From Pseudomaricurvus hydrocarbonicus (GTDB lineage: Bacteria > Pseudomonadota > Gammaproteobacteria > Pseudomonadales > Cellvibrionaceae): 64,000 nucleotides of DNA. The stretch spans positions 124,001-188,000 of the forward strand of contig NZ_JAAONZ010000004.1 of NCBI RefSeq assembly GCF_011602365.1, given 5' to 3'. Made by a program: the position numbers and the translations under genes. Every line of letters begins with the position of its first letter. Position 1 is the stretch's first letter. Shown here one piece after another: positions 7,968 to 14,873 of the stretch. The notes beneath the pieces were generated by a model. That model was not told the origin of the DNA and made no database searches. It was given only the letters and a program-made list of their open reading frames with translations.

Positions 7968-9569
7968 TTAGATGTTGTTGAACTGGTTAGAAGTGTTTTT
8001 AGCGCCACCAGCTTTCAGAGCCAGTTCACCAGCGTAGTACTCTTTGTGATCGTCACCGATGTCAGAACCAGCCATGTTTTGGTGTTTAACACACGCAATA
8101 CCTTGACGGATTTCTTTACGCTGAACACCAGCAACGTAACCCAGCATTCCAGCCTCACCGAAGTACTCTTTTGCCAGGTTGTCAACAGACAGGGCAGTGG
8201 TGTGGTAAGTGGGCAGAGTGATCAGGTGGTGGAACACGTTCGCTTCACGAGAACAGTCAGCCTGGAAGGTGCGCACGCGAGTATCAGCTTCTGCAGCCAA
8301 CTCGGAATCGTCGTAGTCAGCGCTCATCAGACGGTCACGGTCGTAGCCAGACAGGTCTTTGCCTTCAGCGGCCCAGGCGTCGTACGCCTGCTGACGGAAG
8401 CTCAGAGTCCAGTTGAAAGATGGGGAGTTGTTGTAAACCAGTTTCGCGTCTGGGTGAACTTTACGAACATCGTCCATCATGTCCTTAATTTCGTGCACAG
8501 TCGGGACGGCTGTTTCGATCCACAGCAGGTCAGCGCCGGCATTGATGGCTTCGATACAGTCAAAGACGCAACGCTCATGGCCAGTGCCTTGACGGAACTG
8601 GTACAGGCCAGAAGGCAGACGCTTGGGACGAACCAGCTTGCCGTCGCGGCTGATCAGGACGTCGCCTTCAGCAGTGTCTTCTGGAGAAACTTCTTCGCAA
8701 TCCAGGTAAGAGTTGTAAACGTCACCTTGGTCGCCTTTTTCACGCACAACCGCGATTTCTTTGGTCAGGCCAGCACCTTCAGAGTCGGTACGGGCAACGA
8801 TCAGGCCGTCGTCAACACCCAGCTCCAGGAAAGCGTAACGCAGGGCGCGCAGCTTGTTGTGGAAGTCAGCGTGAGGAACGGTCACTTTACCGTCCTGGTG
8901 GCCACATTGCTTCTCGTCCGCAACCTGGTTTTCAATCTGCAGACAGCAAGCGCCGGCTTCGATCATTTGCTTGGCCATCAGGTAGGTCGCTTCAGCGTTA
9001 CCGAAACCGGCATCGATATCAGCAATGATGGGCACTACATGAGTTTGGTGGTTGTCGATCTGAGCTTGAACTTCAGCTTCTTTGGCAGCATCACCAGCTT
9101 CACGAGCAGCGTCCAATTCACGGAACAGGCCACCCAGCTCACGAGCATCGGCTTGACGCAGGAAGGTGTACAATTCTTCAACCAGGCCAGCGACAGCAGT
9201 TTTCTCGTGCATGGATTGGTCAGGCAGAGGACCGAAATCGGAACGCAGAGCAGCTACCATCCAGCCAGACAGGTACAGGTACTTACGCTCGGTAGTGCCG
9301 AAGTGCTTCTTGATAGAGATCAGTTTTTGCTGACCTACGAAACCGTGCCAGCAGCCCAGGGATTGGGTGTACTTGGTTTTGTCTTTATCAAACTCAGCCA
9401 TGTCACGACGCATAATGCCAGCGGTGTACTTAGCGATGTCCAGGCCAGTCTTAAATTTGTTCTGAGCACGCATGCGAGCAGCAGATTCCGGGTTGATAGC
9501 ATCCCAAGGGCTACCAGCGGCGGCCTTCAGTTCTGCAACGGCTTCGATGTCCTGAGTGTAAGTAGACAT
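7968..9569 (-). CDS. aceA: Isocitrate lyase (long type)
   Basis: 533 residues, the long isocitrate lyase type found in Pseudomonas and relatives, not the 430-residue enterobacterial one. It splits isocitrate to glyoxylate and succinate, the first step of the glyoxylate shunt needed for growth on acetate, fatty acids or alkanes. The catalytic cysteine is Cys222 in KQCGH, followed by QDGKVTVPH. AAGGA lies six bases before the ATG at 9569. Divergent from a LysR gene, and followed by a strong terminator. The very even codon use leaves a long open frame on the opposite strand, a sign of a highly expressed gene. Confidence 0.97.
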   Translation of the reverse strand: MSTYTQDIEAVAELKAAAGSPWDAINPESAARMRAQNKFKTGLDIAKYTAGIMRRDMAEFDKDKTKYTQSLGCWHGFVGQQKLISIKKHFGTTERKYLYLSGWMVAALRSDFGPLPDQSMHEKTAVAGLVEELYTFLRQADARELGGLFRELDAAREAGDAAKEAEVQAQIDNHQTHVVPIIADIDAGFGNAEATYLMAKQMIEAGACCLQIENQVADEKQCGHQDGKVTVPHADFHNKLRALRYAFLELGVDDGLIVARTDSEGAGLTKEIAVVREKGDQGDVYNSYLDCEEVSPEDTAEGDVLISRDGKLVRPKRLPSGLYQFRQGTGHERCVFDCIEAINAGADLLWIETAVPTVHEIKDMMDDVRKVHPDAKLVYNNSPSFNWTLSFRQQAYDAWAAEGKDLSGYDRDRLMSADYDDSELAAEADTRVRTFQADCSREANVFHHLITLPTYHTTALSVDNLAKEYFGEAGMLGYVAGVQRKEIRQGIACVKHQNMAGSDIGDDHKEYYAGELALKAGGAKNTSNQFNNI

Positions 9570-9613
9570 GATCGATCCTTTACTTTAACAACGGGTGGGT
9601 GAATTTGTTACCT

Positions 9614-9624
9614 GACAAAGTGTA
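9614..9624 (-). promoter_or_regulatory. Probable -10 box of the aceA promoter
   Basis: On the minus strand this reads TACACTTTGTC. TACACT is a fair -10 box, and it sits about 45-55 bases before the aceA start codon and 14 bases from the shared 20-bp element. The same TACACTTT box occurs at the matching place before glcB, which is the main reason to believe it. Confidence 0.5.
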
Positions 9625-9638
9625 GGGAGTCTGTCAGA

Positions 9639-9658
9639 ATTAAACTAATTTATAGTTT
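9639..9658 (-). promoter_or_regulatory. Shared operator-like element, aceA/LysR copy
   Basis: Minus-strand sequence AAACTATAAATTAGTTTAAT. Its core is a perfect inverted repeat AAACTA-N5-TAGTTT (9642-9658), with the T-N11-A spacing typical of LysR-type regulator sites. Nineteen of its twenty bases recur before glcB at 10655-10674. It overlaps the -35 region for aceA and lies 20 bases before the LysR start codon, so one site could serve activation of aceA and autoregulation of the LysR gene. Binding is inferred. Confidence 0.65.
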
Positions 9659-9678
9659 CTATATTCGGTATTTCTTTA

Positions 9679-10623
9679 ATGAATATTGCTCGCATTGACC
9701 TGAATTTGCTTGTCTATCTGGATGTGCTCTTGCGTGAGCGCAATGTCACCAAAGCCGCTAACCAGCTGGGGATCAGTCAGCCCGCCATGAGTAATGGCCT
9801 GAAGCGCCTGAGGGCACTGTTTGATGACCCGTTGTTGATCAGAACCAGCGAAGGAATGACTCCCACGGAAAGAGCAAAAGAGTTGGAGCCGGAAGTACGA
9901 TCTATCTTGGTCAGTCTCGAAAAAACCGTACAGCCAAGAACGGAATTCAGCGCCAAGGACAGCTCAAGAGTCTTCCGTATTATGGCAAGTGATTACGCTG
10001 AATGTACGTTAATACCCGCCATTTTAAGCCGATTAAGGAATTTGGCGCCTAATATTGTGCTGGACATCCTGACCCCCAGTGACGTCACATTTTTGGATGT
10101 GGAGCAGGGGCGTGTGGATATGGTGATTAACCGGTTCGACAGTATGCCGCAGTCCTTTCACCAGAAAACCCTCTGGTACGACAACTTCAGCTGTCTGCTC
10201 AGTAAGGATAATCCCGTGCTGGGCTCTTTTAATCTGGACACTTATCTGCAGGCTCAGCATGTCTGGGTGAGCAAAACCGGCATGGGTATCGGGGTTGGTG
10301 TAAACCCGGCGGATGTACAGCGTCTCGGCTGGGTGGATGAAGTGCTTAAATCACTGGGTAAGAAGCGCCAGATAACGATTTTCACCCGCCACTATCAGGC
10401 TGCCGCGTTGATGGCGGAACAAAAAGACCTGATTGCCACGGTCCCCAGCAAACTCGCCAAGCTGCAAATGTCGAACAACCGGGTCAGCATCATGCCGCCC
10501 CCATTTGAAATCCCACCGCTGGAGCTAAAAATGGCCTGGAGCCCTTTGCTGCAAAACAACCCTGCACACCAGTGGATGCGACGCTTGATTACTGAAACGG
10601 CCGAAACCCTGGATAAGTCATGA
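9679..10623 (+). CDS. LysR family transcriptional regulator
   Basis: 314 residues, the usual LysR length. The winged helix-turn-helix is at about residues 8-66 (ERNVTKAANQLGISQPAMSNGLKRLR), followed by a linker helix and a periplasmic-binding-like effector domain (about 95-305). Placed between aceA (divergent) and glcB (same strand), both glyoxylate shunt genes. Its own upstream region holds an inverted repeat also found before glcB. The natural inference is that it regulates both in response to a metabolite of acetate or fatty-acid breakdown. The effector is unknown, and so is whether it activates or represses. Confidence 0.88.
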   Translation: MNIARIDLNLLVYLDVLLRERNVTKAANQLGISQPAMSNGLKRLRALFDDPLLIRTSEGMTPTERAKELEPEVRSILVSLEKTVQPRTEFSAKDSSRVFRIMASDYAECTLIPAILSRLRNLAPNIVLDILTPSDVTFLDVEQGRVDMVINRFDSMPQSFHQKTLWYDNFSCLLSKDNPVLGSFNLDTYLQAQHVWVSKTGMGIGVGVNPADVQRLGWVDEVLKSLGKKRQITIFTRHYQAAALMAEQKDLIATVPSKLAKLQMSNNRVSIMPPPFEIPPLELKMAWSPLLQNNPAHQWMRRLITETAETLDKS

Positions 10624-10654
10624 CCAAAATACACCCGATGAATACCGAGAATAA

Positions 10655-10674
10655 AAACGATAAATTAGTTTAAT
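10655..10674 (+). promoter_or_regulatory. Shared operator-like element, glcB copy
   Basis: Plus-strand AAACGATAAATTAGTTTAAT, identical at 19 of 20 positions to the aceA copy (the single change is G for T at position 5, which breaks one base pair of the inverted repeat). Same orientation relative to its gene, with a TACACTTT box 15 bases downstream (14 at aceA). Strong candidate for a common regulator site linking the two glyoxylate shunt genes. Confidence 0.65.
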
Positions 10675-10689
10675 GTCGAGCCGCTGGGC

Positions 10690-10700
10690 TACACTTTCTC
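10690..10700 (+). promoter_or_regulatory. Probable -10 box of the glcB promoter
   Basis: TACACTTTCTC, matching the aceA box TACACTTTGTC at 10 of 11 bases and at the same distance (within one base) from the shared element. No good -35 hexamer is present, as expected for an activator-dependent promoter. Confidence 0.5.
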
Positions 10701-10967
10701 GATAGCTTTTTATGGAATCCAAAGCATTGATGCAGATTGGTGCATTGACTTGATGTTGAACGGCTAGCGCTTGCTCGACTATTAAGCAGGTTGACCATCA
10801 GCGGGGTAGCTAGAGGTAGTTTCACGACAGGTCACTTAACCACAGGGCTTTACGGCCAGCGGTTAAAACGGCTCCCATTGACTTAACTACACTTTGTTTA
10901 CCATTCCCCGGTTTTCGCTCACCCGGTTTTGATTCCTGTCCATCCCATCCACAAAGGCGGATTGTTT

Positions 10968-13136
10968 ATGACTTCACGTATCCAGAAAGGCGGTCTTCAG
11001 ATCGCAGAAGAACTCTACAACTTAGTAGCTAACGACATAGCGCCGGGTACAGGCGTCGATGTTGATCACTTCTGGACAGAGTTTGAAAACATTCTGAACG
11101 ACCTCGCTCCTAAAAATAAAGCACTACTGGCAAAACGTGATGATTTGCAGGCTCAGATCGACTCGTGGCACACCGAGCGTGCCGGTCAACCGCACAACGC
11201 TGAAGACTATAAAACCTTCCTGCAGGAAATAGGTTATTTGTTGCCAGAGGGACCCGACTTCAAGATCACCACGGAAAACGTAGACCAGGAAATTGCCGAG
11301 CAGGCCGGTCCCCAGTTAGTGGTGCCCGTAAAAAATGCCCGATTTGCCCTCAACGCGGCCAATGCTCGCTGGGGTAGCTTGTACGACGCACTGTATGGAA
11401 CAGACGCGATTTCAGATGAGGATGGCGCGGAAAAAGGTTCCGGCTACAACCCAAAACGCGGTGCTAAAGTCATTGCCTTTGCCCGCAATCATTTGGATGT
11501 TGCCGCACCATTGGCGAGCGGCAGTCACGCTGACTCGACCTTGTACGCCATCAAAGATGGAAAGCTCAGCATTACCCTGGCAGACGGTACGGTGACGGCA
11601 CTGGCCCAACCGGAAAAGTTTGTTGGCTACAACGGCAGCGAAACTGCGCCCTCGGCGGTGTTACTGAAGAACAATGGACTGCACATCGAAATTCAAATTG
11701 ATGCGCAAGGCAACATTGGTAAAACAGACCCGGCTAACGTTCAGGACTTGTTGGTAGAAGCGGCGGTAACCACCATTATGGATTGTGAAGACTCTGTCGC
11801 TGCGGTGGATGCAGAAGACAAAGTCGAAGTCTACGGCAACTGGCTGGGGCTGATGAAGGGCACGTTGAGTGAATCCTTTGAAAAGGGCGGCAAAACTGTC
11901 ACTCGCGCCATGAATCCGGACAGAATCTATAAAGGTGCAGACGGCTCTGAATTGACCCTGCATGGCCGCAGCCTCTTGTTCGTGCGGAATGTTGGCCACC
12001 TGATGACCAACCCCGCCATTCTGGATAAAGATGGCAACGAAGTGCCGGAAGGCATCATGGATGGCATGGTCACGGCTTTGGCCGCCATCCACGACCTCAA
12101 CAATTCCACCAACCGCAAAAACAGCCGTGCCGGTAGCGTCAACATTGTGAAGCCAAAGATGCACGGCCCCGACGAAGTAGCGTTCACCGTTGAGCTGTTT
12201 GAGCGCATTGAAAAAGCGCTTGGCCTGCAAGAAAACACCTTGAAAGTCGGCATTATGGACGAAGAGCGTCGTACGACCGTTAACTTGAAAGAGTGTATCC
12301 GCGCGGCCCAGCAACGTGTGGTGTTCATTAATACCGGCTTCCTGGATCGTACCGGTGATGAAATTCATACCTCTATGCTGGCAGGTCCGTTTGTACCTAA
12401 ATCTGTCATGAAACAGCAAGCCTGGATTGGTGCTTACGAAGATTGGAACGTCGATATTGGGATTGAGTGCGGACTGCCAGGCAAGTCGCAAATTGGTAAG
12501 GGCATGTGGGCCATGCCAGATGAAATGGCCGCAATGCTGGAACAAAAGATCGGGCACCCCATGTCTGGCGCGAACACCGCCTGGGTACCGTCTCCCAATG
12601 GCGCTACACTGCACAGCACACATTATCATCAAGTGAACGTGTTTGAGCGCCAGAAAGAGCTGGCTAGTCGCGGCCGTGCCAGCCTGGATGACATCCTGCA
12701 TATTCCTCTGCTGGAAAACCCGGCGTCGTTAACGGCAGAGCAAATCAAATTTGAGCTCGACAACAACGCTCAAGGTATTTTGGGTTACGTGGTTCGCTGG
12801 ATCGATGCCGGTGTTGGCTGCTCTAAAGTTCCCGATATTAACAACGTGGGCTTGATGGAAGACCGTGCAACGTTGCGTATTTCATCCCAGCACCTGGCCA
12901 ACTGGTTGGAGCACGGGATCTGTACTCAAGAGCAGGTGATGGAAGCAATGCAGCGGATGGCCGCGGTTGTTGATACTCAAAATGCTGGCGATGCAGATTA
13001 CGTTAACATGGCACCCGGTTTTGACGGCATTGCGTTTCAGGCGGCCTGCGATCTTGTCTTTAAGGGCAAAGAACAGCCTTCAGGTTACACTGAGCCTTTG
13101 TTACATGCGTACCGGATTGAGTACAAAGCAAAGTAA
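10968..13136 (+). CDS. glcB: Malate synthase G
   Basis: 722 residues from the ATG at 10968 (E. coli GlcB is 723). Condenses glyoxylate with acetyl-CoA to malate, completing the glyoxylate shunt in the cytosol. The N-terminal block ([13 protein letters not shown], then PGTGV and FW) and the C-terminal GCSKVPD with its conserved cysteine are typical of isoform G. The frame is open further upstream to 10929, but 10968 is preferred because it matches the family N-terminus and follows AAAGGCGG at suitable distance. Single gene with its own terminator, sharing a promoter element with aceA. Confidence 0.96.
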   Translation: MTSRIQKGGLQIAEELYNLVANDIAPGTGVDVDHFWTEFENILNDLAPKNKALLAKRDDLQAQIDSWHTERAGQPHNAEDYKTFLQEIGYLLPEGPDFKITTENVDQEIAEQAGPQLVVPVKNARFALNAANARWGSLYDALYGTDAISDEDGAEKGSGYNPKRGAKVIAFARNHLDVAAPLASGSHADSTLYAIKDGKLSITLADGTVTALAQPEKFVGYNGSETAPSAVLLKNNGLHIEIQIDAQGNIGKTDPANVQDLLVEAAVTTIMDCEDSVAAVDAEDKVEVYGNWLGLMKGTLSESFEKGGKTVTRAMNPDRIYKGADGSELTLHGRSLLFVRNVGHLMTNPAILDKDGNEVPEGIMDGMVTALAAIHDLNNSTNRKNSRAGSVNIVKPKMHGPDEVAFTVELFERIEKALGLQENTLKVGIMDEERRTTVNLKECIRAAQQRVVFINTGFLDRTGDEIHTSMLAGPFVPKSVMKQQAWIGAYEDWNVDIGIECGLPGKSQIGKGMWAMPDEMAAMLEQKIGHPMSGANTAWVPSPNGATLHSTHYHQVNVFERQKELASRGRASLDDILHIPLLENPASLTAEQIKFELDNNAQGILGYVVRWIDAGVGCSKVPDINNVGLMEDRATLRISSQHLANWLEHGICTQEQVMEAMQRMAAVVDTQNAGDADYVNMAPGFDGIAFQAACDLVFKGKEQPSGYTEPLLHAYRIEYKAK

Positions 13137-13176
13137 CAACTTTGTTTCCTGTTTTTTAATTTCCACCACCTTTAAT

Positions 13177-13199
13177 GCCCGGCAAGTTCCGGGCTTTTT
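13177..13199 (+). terminator. Intrinsic terminator of glcB
   Basis: Perfect stem GCCCGG/CCGGGC (13177-13182 and 13189-13194) with a six-base loop and a run of six T immediately after, 40 bases past the glcB stop. Confidence 0.9.
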
Positions 13200-13580
13200 T
13201 GTATGTTTTGATAACGTCGCGAAACGCAAAGGCGTAAGAAAGCATGAAGCTTTTGTTAAAATGCTGCTTCTGCAGTTAAGGCGCACTAACGCTTTATGCA
13301 CACATAGGGAACTTTCCGCATTGAATTCTGAAGAAACCTCTTAAATAGTTAAAATTGCGTATTGACTTGCCTAAGTTACTGATAAATATGACATATTCTG
13401 CAATGGTTGTTTTTTAATCAATCTGAGGGCGAGCCGTGATTTAAAGGCTTTTATGGTTTTTTATCTGAGTTACTAACAGTGTTATCCACCGTTTCTGTGG
13501 ATTAAATAAAATGTGAATATTTGATGAAATTCTATTGCAAAAGCGTTACTTTTCGTTACCGCATCTGGCCCCACTCATAG
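13200..13580. other. Intergenic region before trmH
   Basis: About 380 AT-rich bases between the glcB terminator and trmH. I see no gene with a credible start and family match, no RNA gene and no strong inverted repeat. Presumably holds the trmH promoter, but I cannot point to a convincing -35/-10 pair. Confidence 0.4.
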
Positions 13581-14306
13581 ATGCAATTCCGACCAATGAC
13601 AGCAAAAGATTTTTACTCTATGACCCCGGAACGCTATGAGATTATTTGCAAAGTATTAAGGCAAAGGCAACCCGACCTGACGGTGATTACTGACGAAGTC
13701 CACAAAGGCCGCAATTTGTCCGCCATCGTAAGAACCTGCGATGCGGTGGGGATTCAGGAGTTTCATTGCGTGGAGCCCCGCAAGGGTTACCGGGCCTTCC
13801 GGGGGACAGCTCTCGGGAGTCACAAGTGGGTTGATACGGTTCTTCACGACAACGTTGTTGATGGGATAACCCATTTGCAAAAGCAAGGCTTTAGCATCGT
13901 CGCAGCGCATTTATCAGACAAGGCCGTAGACTTTCGTGCGCTGGATTACACCCGGCCGACGGCGCTGCTTATGGGAACGGAGAAAGAGGGGGTCAGCCCG
14001 GAAGCCCTGTCTTTGGTGGATCAGGAGGTTGTGATTCCCATGATGGGGATGGTCGAATCGTTCAATGTCTCGGTAGCCTGTGCCATCATCCTCACCGAAG
14101 TTCAGCGACAGCGACAAGCCGCAGGCTTATATGACGAATGTCGATTACCTGAGAGTGTCTACTCCACCAAGCTGTTTCAATGGTGTCAGCCCATTGTTCG
14201 CAAATTTTGTGACGAAAAAGACCTGCCATACCCGGAACTTGATGATGAGGGTGAAATTATTAATCCCTCAGAATGGTATCGACGTGTCCGTGAGGCAGGG
14301 TATTAG
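13581..14306 (+). CDS. trmH: tRNA (guanosine-18-2'-O)-methyltransferase TrmH
   Basis: 241-residue SPOUT-class methyltransferase that methylates the ribose of G18 in the tRNA D-loop with S-adenosylmethionine. Motifs of the knotted SAM site are all present: VHKGRNLSAIVRTCDAVG (motif 1), LMGTEKEG (motif 2) and IPMMGMVESFNVSVA (motif 3). The N-terminal MTPERYEIICKVLRQRQPDLTV matches the E. coli protein start, so ATG 13620 (228 residues) may be the true start. ATGs at 13581 and 13596 lie in frame upstream and none has a clear ribosome site. Single gene, no neighbour in its transcript. Confidence 0.93.
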   Translation: MQFRPMTAKDFYSMTPERYEIICKVLRQRQPDLTVITDEVHKGRNLSAIVRTCDAVGIQEFHCVEPRKGYRAFRGTALGSHKWVDTVLHDNVVDGITHLQKQGFSIVAAHLSDKAVDFRALDYTRPTALLMGTEKEGVSPEALSLVDQEVVIPMMGMVESFNVSVACAIILTEVQRQRQAAGLYDECRLPESVYSTKLFQWCQPIVRKFCDEKDLPYPELDDEGEIINPSEWYRRVREAGY

Positions 14307-14873
14307 CCCTCTGTACGCATCACTGTTTACCAAAAACTATAGCGGCAGGGGGCAAAAAAAACGCACAGTCCTGGGGGAGGAGCTGTGCGCAAGACCATTA
14401 GGAGTGAAACATTTTAAGGTGTCTTGAAGAATCCTCTTTAAGCACAACCCTAAAATTGAGCCTTCAGAATATCTTCCAGCTCAACTGGTGCTTACTAACA
14501 CTTGGGGGATGTGTATCACCAGTTACTTATCAGTATTGACCAACCTGATGAAACTTCCAGTCTTCGTTATTCTATTCTTAAACAGATTAGCAATATCTTT
14601 AGATTGAAATGCTACTAATTCGCTATATCCTTCGTTCAAAAATTGTTCAGCTTAGGGGCTTTGCAGGTTGTTTTAGCAAAGCGGGTGTCCTTCGAGGTAT
14701 TGAACTACCAGTCCGGTGTTTTTAATATGGCCAACCCCGTCTGAATATTGACCATATTGTTTGCGGATTGATCCGCCCTGTGCCTTTCAATACCCGCCTT
14801 ATCTCAATTGCTGTTAGACTCGAAATTCAGTTAAAAAATAAAATTTACAGGGATGCGGATCAGTTAAAAGCGT
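14307..14873. other. 567-base intergenic region between trmH and the GGDEF/EAL gene
   Basis: No protein gene seen. The region holds a strong minus-strand terminator (14354-14389) although both neighbours are on the plus strand, which suggests a minus-strand transcript such as a small RNA starting somewhere in 14450-14700. A weak imperfect inverted repeat (CTTGAAGA and TCTTTAAG) lies near 14423-14442. The ribosome site before the next gene is poor. Confidence 0.45.
14354..14389 (-). terminator. Strong minus-strand intrinsic terminator with no annotated gene upstream
   Basis: Stem CGCACAG/CTGTGCG (14362-14368, 14383-14389) extended by TCCT/AGGA around a five-base loop, with one bulged base. 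On the minus strand it is followed directly by eight T (14361-14354). On the plus strand no T-run follows, so it does not serve trmH. It implies transcription toward trmH from the 14390-14870 gap. Confidence 0.7.

Larger units (their letters stand above)
10624..10967 (+). other. Intergenic region and long leader before glcB
   Basis: 344 bases without a gene between the LysR stop and the malate synthase start. Holds the second copy of the shared 20-bp element (10655-10674) and a TACACTTT box (10690-10697). A transcript starting just after that box would have a 5' leader of roughly 265 bases. A third TACACTTTG occurs at 10888-10896 without a well-placed -35. I see no open reading frame with a credible ribosome site in the leader. 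Confidence 0.5.

Noticed and set aside
7884-9602. 572-residue open frame on the plus strand across aceA
   Set aside because: It is exactly antisense to isocitrate lyase, has no family resemblance and no ribosome site. It is a by-product of the strong codon bias of aceA.
10879-10896. TTGACT ... TACACTTTG as a second glcB promoter
   Set aside because: The two hexamers are only four bases apart, too close for a sigma-70 promoter.
11661-12701. 346-residue open frame antisense to glcB
   Set aside because: Same explanation as for aceA: a shadow of a highly biased gene, with no recognisable domains.
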